Assembly (NCBI GenBank): GCA_945928645.1
Contig: CAMENR010000001.1
Coordinates: 97,439-155,557 of the forward strand
Source of the DNA: an uncultured Clostridia bacterium
Lineage (GTDB): Bacteria > Bacillota > Clostridia > Christensenellales > UBA1242
Length of the DNA: 58,119 nt
Direction of reading: 5' to 3'
The position numbers and the translations under genes were made by a program. Below are positions 54,038 to 58,119 of the stretch, one piece after another. Positions within the stretch are counted from its first letter, which is position 1. The number at the start of each line of letters is the position of its first letter. Under the pieces are notes generated by a model that saw only the letters and a list, made by a program, of their open reading frames with translations, did not search any database and was not told where the DNA came from.

Positions 54038-54056
54038 TTTGTGCAAATTGCACAAA
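54038..54056. promoter_or_regulatory. Perfect 19-bp palindrome upstream of dnaG
   Basis: TTTGTGCAA-A-TTGCACAAA has two 9-base arms. It lies 20 bases before the TTG start and just after a possible -10 (TATAGT, 54064-54069 on the minus strand), which is an operator-like position at +1. Related elements lie upstream of sepF, the ABC gene, trxB and engB. Confidence 0.7.
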
Positions 54057-54202
54057 CTCAACTACTATATATTATTTCATATAAAAACTGAATTTCCTTT
54101 AATTTTTTCAAAAATTTTTATTTTTTTTGGGGAAATGTCATTTTTACAGGTTTTTTGTCCTATTTTTTACTTTTTCTCTGCAAAAAAACAATCTTAACCG
54201 AT

Positions 54203-54236
54203 AAAAAAACCTCCATAACTAAGAGGTCTTTTTTGT
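54203..54236. terminator. Terminator between fakA and dnaG
   Basis: AAAAAACCTC/GAGGTCTTTTTT with a 9-base loop, flanked by A- and T-runs. It lies 160-190 bases after fakA on the minus strand. The rest of 54057-54392 is AT-rich without a gene. Confidence 0.7.
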
Positions 54237-54392
54237 TTGTATATTTGAAAAAATTAAAACACTATTATAGTTCTAATACTTTTTGAATACATATTTATAA
54301 TTATATAATACTATACTCTTATATCTTTTATCCTTATAAACCTATTTGTGTTTTATAATGTAATATTAAATAGCCAAATATTAAGGCAAAAA

Positions 54393-56033
54393 TTATTCTA
54401 CAGAAAGAATATAGTAATAGACAGGTTGTCCGCCACAAACTGCATTAAACTCGCATTGTGGATAAACAGTTTGAAGTTTTTCCTGAAGGCTGACTGCGTC
54501 TTCTTCTTTTACTTCTTGACCGTAGAAAAGTGTTACATTGACTGTGGTGTCGTCTATCAATTTTGAAAGCAAGCCTTCCACTGTTTCTGGTATTTCGCTA
54601 CCTTTTGCAAGTATTGCGCTGTTGTCAAGTCCGATTATTTCGCCAACACTAAGGTCAAATCCATCAACATGGGTATCTCTTACTGCATATGTTACACTGC
54701 CAGTTTTGACATTTTGCATAGATGCCCTCATAGCACTTGTGTTCTCTTCTACTGATTCATCTGGGTTGAATGCAAGGCAAGCGGAAATGCCCTCTGGCAC
54801 ACTCTTTGTTGGGATAACTACTACATTTTTCTTTACAAGGTCTTTGGCTTGCTCTGCTGCAAGGACTATGTTCTTGTTGTTTGGCAAGACAAAAACAGTT
54901 TCGGCATTTACATGGTCTATTGCCTCTGCGATGTCGCTGGCACTTGGGTTCATTGTTTGTCCGCCTTTAATGACATGGTCTACCATCAAATCCTTAAACA
55001 ACGCCTCAAATCCATCTCCAGCCGAAACAGACACAATGCCCATAGGTTTTGGAGGTTCTTTTTTGGACTGTTGTTCCAGCATTTTTCGATGTTCTTCTAG
55101 CAGGTTTTCAATCTTTATATTAGAAATTTCGCCCAATTCCAAACCAAAAGCCAATGCTTTGTTTGGTTCGTTGGTGTGGACGTGAACTTTTACAAGTTTT
55201 AGGTCGCCAATGCAAATAACCGAATCACCAATCTCCAGCAGTCTTTCTTTTAGCTTGTCTATGTCGCTTTGAGTGGTCTTTTTGTGCATATTTATCACAT
55301 TATACTCCACACAATAGCCAAACTGAATTTCGGCAAGGTCCATAAGTTTTTTGTGGAATTCCTCGTCTTTTTGGTAGGCAGTTTGTGCGTCTACATAGTC
55401 AGCAGAAATGGCAGACTCGTCATTGGTCAAAGCCTTATAGAACCCTGTGAATATTACCAAAAGTCCTCTGCCACCAGCATCTACAACGCCAGCCTTTTTG
55501 AGCACAGGCAACAGCTCTGGAGTCTGGAGCAACACTTCTTCTCCCTTGTCCAAAATGTCCTTTAGAAAGACTTCAAAATCGCTATTCTTCTTGCAAGAGA
55601 TAAGAGCATACTCTGCCATAACGCGAACGACTGTAAGTATTGTCCCTTCTTTTGGCTTAGTAACAGCCTTGTATGCCACATCTGCCCCTTCCTTCATTGC
55701 ACGAGCAAAATCCTTGGTCTTGATCTCTTGGCAAGTCCTCATAACAGTGCACATACCCTTTAGGATTTGAGATAAAATAACACCCGAATTGCCTCTTGCA
55801 CCACGCAAAGCCCCCTTGGTAACAGCCTCAGACAACGAGTCAAAGTTGTTGTTTGGGCACTCGTTTACTTCCTTGGTTGCAGATTTGAATGTCAAATTCA
55901 TATTGGTCCCAGTATCTCCGTCTGGCACTGGGAAAACATTCAAAGAGTCAACATATTTTCTATTTTCATCAAGCAATGTAGAAGCCGATAGAATCATTTT
56001 TCTGAACATTGCACCATTTACGGTTTTCTGCAC
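54393..56033 (-). CDS. fakA: Fatty acid kinase-type DAK protein (FakA/YloV)
   Basis: The 546-residue protein has an N-terminal DhaL/DAK2 ATP-binding domain (about 8-200) with Pro-Val-Pro-Asp-Gly-Asp-Thr-Gly-Thr-Asn-Met (about 36-46), a middle domain, and a C-terminal DegV-like part. FakA phosphorylates fatty acids carried by a FakB protein; no FakB gene is in the window. Start is GTG with GGAGG. It follows asp23 by 65 bases. Confidence 0.92.
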   Translation of the reverse strand: MQKTVNGAMFRKMILSASTLLDENRKYVDSLNVFPVPDGDTGTNMNLTFKSATKEVNECPNNNFDSLSEAVTKGALRGARGNSGVILSQILKGMCTVMRTCQEIKTKDFARAMKEGADVAYKAVTKPKEGTILTVVRVMAEYALISCKKNSDFEVFLKDILDKGEEVLLQTPELLPVLKKAGVVDAGGRGLLVIFTGFYKALTNDESAISADYVDAQTAYQKDEEFHKKLMDLAEIQFGYCVEYNVINMHKKTTQSDIDKLKERLLEIGDSVICIGDLKLVKVHVHTNEPNKALAFGLELGEISNIKIENLLEEHRKMLEQQSKKEPPKPMGIVSVSAGDGFEALFKDLMVDHVIKGGQTMNPSASDIAEAIDHVNAETVFVLPNNKNIVLAAEQAKDLVKKNVVVIPTKSVPEGISACLAFNPDESVEENTSAMRASMQNVKTGSVTYAVRDTHVDGFDLSVGEIIGLDNSAILAKGSEIPETVEGLLSKLIDDTTVNVTLFYGQEVKEEDAVSLQEKLQTVYPQCEFNAVCGGQPVYYYILSVE

Positions 56034-56098
56034 TTCTATCCTCCAAAGATAAAACCAAAAGACAGGCGTATAGCCCTCTTTTTGTTGTAAAATAAATA

Positions 56099-56449
56099 TC
56101 AGACCCTAACCCCGATAACCCTAATATTCACAGCATCAACTATCATACCTGTAAACTTCTCTACACTATACTTTACGGTGCTTTTGACACTGTCGCAAAC
56201 AGCAGTGATAGAAACACCATATTTAAGTATAACATTGAGGTCCACAGTGATATGATTGTCCAAACTCTGAATTTTTACGCCTCGAGAAAAGGATCTGGTC
56301 TTAAACAGTTCGCCAAAGCTCTCTTGTGTGCTCTTTGAAACAAGGTCCACTACGCCATAACACTCTAGCGCGTTGAAACCAGCGACAACTGCAATAGCAT
56401 TGTTGTCGATTGTTATGTCACCAAAAGCATTTGAAGTTTTAACAAACAT
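56099..56449 (-). CDS. Asp23/Gls24-family envelope protein
   Basis: The 116-residue protein is a short Asp23 domain with no membrane helix (Gly-Asp-Ile-Thr-Ile near the start, a Val-Ile-Leu-Lys-Tyr-Gly-Val pattern, then Val-Asp-Ala-Val-Asn-Ile). It is the YloU relative. In B. subtilis the order is spoVM, rpmB, yloU, yloV; here rpmB is missing and spoVM lies just upstream, which supports the family call. Shine-Dalgarno AAGGA. Confidence 0.9.
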   Translation of the reverse strand: MFVKTSNAFGDITIDNNAIAVVAGFNALECYGVVDLVSKSTQESFGELFKTRSFSRGVKIQSLDNHITVDLNVILKYGVSITAVCDSVKSTVKYSVEKFTGMIVDAVNIRVIGVRV

Positions 56450-56566
56450 AAATAACTATCCTTTTTAGCCAAAATAACAAATTAACACAATTATTTCAGG
56501 CTACAGGATATATAATACAATAAAATCTCGTTTGATGCAAGTGAATAACACGATTTTTTCAATTTT

Positions 56567-56656
56567 TTATTCTTCCATTTTTATGTAATGCTTTTTTAGT
56601 AGCAATTTTAGGAAGAGTTTTAGCCCCTTAGGAGCCTTTATACAATAAATTTTCAT
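56567..56656 (-). CDS. spoVM: Stage V sporulation protein SpoVM (small)
   Basis: A 29-residue frame with GGTGGGG six bases before its ATG. The product opens Met-Lys-Ile-Tyr-Cys-Ile-Lys-Ala-Pro-Lys-Gly-Leu, matching the SpoVM start Met-Lys-Phe-Tyr-Thr-Ile-Lys-Leu-Pro-Lys-Phe-Leu at 8 of 12 positions including the key Pro-Lys. The rest is a Leu/Lys-rich amphipathic helix as in SpoVM, which binds the curved outer forespore membrane and recruits SpoIVA. It lies immediately upstream of the asp23-fakA genes as in B. subtilis. Much divergence after residue 12 and a two- to three-residue longer tail keep this a strong but not certain call. Confidence 0.7.
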   Translation of the reverse strand: MKIYCIKAPKGLKLFLKLLLKKHYIKMEE

Positions 56657-56674
56657 ATTAAACCCCACCTATAT

Positions 56675-56702
56675 ATAGTATGCCTGCCCTATCTACTTTG
56701 AC
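56675..56702 (-). promoter_or_regulatory. Candidate sigma-E-type promoter of spoVM
   Basis: On the minus strand CATACTAT (56675-56682) matches the sigma-E -10 CATACAAT with one change. GTCAAAGT (56695-56702), 12 bases away, partly fits the -35 GTCATATT. In B. subtilis sigma-E drives spoVM in the mother cell. It does not look like a sigma-A site. Confidence 0.45.
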
Positions 56703-56765
56703 ACAAAGATGTATATCTTCAACTATCTATCAACAACTTTCTTCAAAATATAAATAACATTTTGC

Positions 56766-56806
56766 AAAAAAAACAAGGTAATAACTTGTGTCTTACCTTG
56801 TTTTTT
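56766..56806 (-). terminator. Terminator of the BspA-like gene
   Basis: AAAAACAAGGTAA/TTACCTTGTTTTT stem with A-run left and T-run right. It lies about 30 bases after the stop of the BspA-like gene. Confidence 0.8.
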
Positions 56807-56834
56807 ATAAATGAATATAACATTGTTTTTAATT

Positions 56835-58119
56835 TCATGGATCGAAATACACTGTAATTTTTTTTGTTTCAGTAGAGCAATTCTCAGAATCAACTGTATC
56901 ACCATAATGTCGCACTTCGCTCCTCCAATCGGGAGACCCTGGCAAAGTAATAGTATACCCACTCTGCAGATTGTATGGCAGTGTTATGCTTGTAAGTGAG
57001 CAATATGTGAACATATCAACAAAGGAAGTGCAACTCTCAAGATTAAAATTGCCAAGGTCTAGGCTGGTGAGTGAAGTAATTCTAAACATTTCAAACATCA
57101 TTGTTACTTTGCTGGTATCAAAATTGCTTACATCTAGGCTGGTTAATGAGCGGCAGCAATCGAACATTCCTCCCATTCTTGTTACCTTGCTTGTGTCAAA
57201 GTTGCTTACATCTAAGCTGGTGAGCGAGGAACAATCACGAAACATATATGACATATCGGTTACATTGCTTGTATCAAAGTTGCTTACATCTAAGCTGGTG
57301 AGTGAAGAACAACAATAAAACATATTCTTCATATTTGTTACACCACTGGTATTAAAGTTGCTTAGGTCTAGGGTGGTGAGTTTAGAAAATGCATCACCAT
57401 AAGAACTGTATAACCCTATAGTAAACAGATAACTGCAATCTTGCGGGGCGTAAATTGTGCATGGCGAATATATCACAATGATAGACTTGTCGCTTTCCCA
57501 ATAGGCTGTTACATCACTTATTATATCAGAGGCTACATATGCAGATGTGTCAGTTTCACTATTTGTTCCCACAGATACACTATTTGTAAGTCCTGCTATT
57601 TCTGATTCGTCTTTGGTAAACTTTATTGTAGTTGTTGTATTTCTTAGAGATGTATTATCATTTATCCTGCTTGTCCAATTTCTTGTGAGATATGCAACTG
57701 TTTCAACTGGTTCTACATTCTCTGCTGTGGTCATGTTGAAGACAAACTTGTTGGTGTTATCGGCTAGGTAACTGGCTACTGTGCCGGGGGTGATTTCTAG
57801 TAGCATATATATTCTGCCTGTTTCTTGATAGCCTAGGACTAGTTTTTTGGAAGATAGTGAGGAATTGTCTATACCTGAGTTTTTGATAGTAGTTCTTTTG
57901 GTAGATATATTAGAGGAAGATAGGTCGCCAAAGTAATACTTTCTGGTCATATTAGTTACAGTGCCATTGTCGGTTAGGGTTATTGTTAGGTCATAGTTTT
58001 CCATAAGATTCTTGTTTTGAAAAGTAAACTCAAATACAACATATGTATTGCTATCGTCCAGTTTTAATGCACTGCTTGTTGCTTCCAAAGTTGCATTTGT
58101 TGTTGTGCCACCATATCCA
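56835..58119 (-). CDS. BspA-like DUF285 repeat surface protein (5' end missing)
   Basis: The frame stays open to the window edge, so the N-terminus is absent; 428 residues are visible. A beta-rich part (visible residues 1-235) is followed by five DUF285 repeats of about 23 residues with the core Leu-Asp-Val-Ser-Asn-Phe-Asp-Thr-Ser-x-Val-Thr-x-Met, and a final short domain ending Val-Tyr-Phe-Asp-Pro. DUF285 repeats form leucine-rich-like solenoids on bacterial surface proteins and bind host or other cells. No sorting signal or membrane helix is seen at the C-terminus, so anchoring must come from the missing part or the protein is secreted. Confidence 0.85.
   Translation of the reverse strand, partial: GYGGTTTNATLEATSSALKLDDSNTYVVFEFTFQNKNLMENYDLTITLTDNGTVTNMTRKYYFGDLSSSNISTKRTTIKNSGIDNSSLSSKKLVLGYQETGRIYMLLEITPGTVASYLADNTNKFVFNMTTAENVEPVETVAYLTRNWTSRINDNTSLRNTTTTIKFTKDESEIAGLTNSVSVGTNSETDTSAYVASDIISDVTAYWESDKSIIVIYSPCTIYAPQDCSYLFTIGLYSSYGDAFSKLTTLDLSNFNTSGVTNMKNMFYCCSSLTSLDVSNFDTSNVTDMSYMFRDCSSLTSLDVSNFDTSKVTRMGGMFDCCRSLTSLDVSNFDTSKVTMMFEMFRITSLTSLDLGNFNLESCTSFVDMFTYCSLTSITLPYNLQSGYTITLPGSPDWRSEVRHYGDTVDSENCSTETKKITVYFDP

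Overview
The window is a compact, AT-rich bacterial chromosome segment, almost certainly from an uncultured low-GC Bacillota (Clostridia-like) bacterium. The evidence is the gene set: a ctsR-clpC heat-shock pair with a CtsR operator, mraZ-headed division and cell-wall genes, sepF, a long-form ribosome hibernation factor, tig-clpP-clpX-engB, dnaG-rpoD-trmK, asp23-fakA, an SRP RNA with an Alu domain like that of B. subtilis, and a tiny gene that reads as spoVM. The last one, with a candidate sigma-E-type promoter, suggests a spore former or a lineage that kept part of the sporulation programme. No phage, IS element or CRISPR array was seen.

Layout. 1-3.7 kb: the end of an unknown gene, a short PucR-type regulator with a degenerate ABC ATPase, an alpha-oxoamine synthase of the serine-palmitoyltransferase/KBL type, and hpf. 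3.8-6.8 kb: clpC-ctsR. 7-10.3 kb: a PnuC-family transporter with a hairpin between its ribosome binding site and start, a methionine-gamma-lyase-family protein, and a TtcA-like thiolase. 10.5-10.9 kb: four tRNA genes (Gly, Val, Cys, Leu). 11.1-24.2 kb: a minus-strand division/cell-wall cluster read mraZ, rsmH, an ftsL-position gene, PBP, murE, (gap), mraY, murD, ftsW, an acyltransferase, a small membrane protein, murA, a ftsQ-like gene and a 28-residue Cys-rich microprotein. murF and murG are absent from their usual places. 24.8-33.3 kb: a metallophosphoesterase, a Cys-rich coat-like protein, engB/clpX/clpP/tig, two small membrane proteins, rluD-like and lspA. 33.7-39.4 kb: sepF, a uridine-kinase-like gene, then a tightly coupled SDR / diadenylate-cyclase-like / unknown helical protein unit, and a membrane protein with a SPOR-like segment. 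39.5-41.4 kb: a divergent groES-groEL pair on the plus strand. 41.6-50.4 kb: a pseudouridine synthase, a eukaryotic-type ileS, a PH-like membrane protein, a HEPN-like/CBS protein, SRP RNA, ung, trxB and a zinc-ribbon coiled-coil protein. 50.5-54 kb: trmK-rpoD-dnaG. 54.4-56.7 kb: fakA-asp23-spoVM. The window ends inside a BspA-like DUF285 repeat surface protein.

The points most worth following are: (1) the SDR / DAC-like / helical three-gene unit, whose DAC domain carries altered metal and ATP motifs; (2) a 19-bp near-perfect palindrome (TTTGTGCAA-N-TTGCACAAA type) just upstream of dnaG, sepF, the ABC/PucR pair and, in looser form, trxB and engB, which looks like an unassigned regulon; (3) spoVM upstream of asp23-fakA, too short for ordinary gene calling; (4) the ABC ATPase that has lost nearly all catalytic motifs; (5) the pnuC leader hairpin and an apparently leaderless lspA; (6) several tandem duplications in intergenic DNA, some copying gene tails.

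All calls come from reading the sequence by eye. No database search, folding or alignment program was run.
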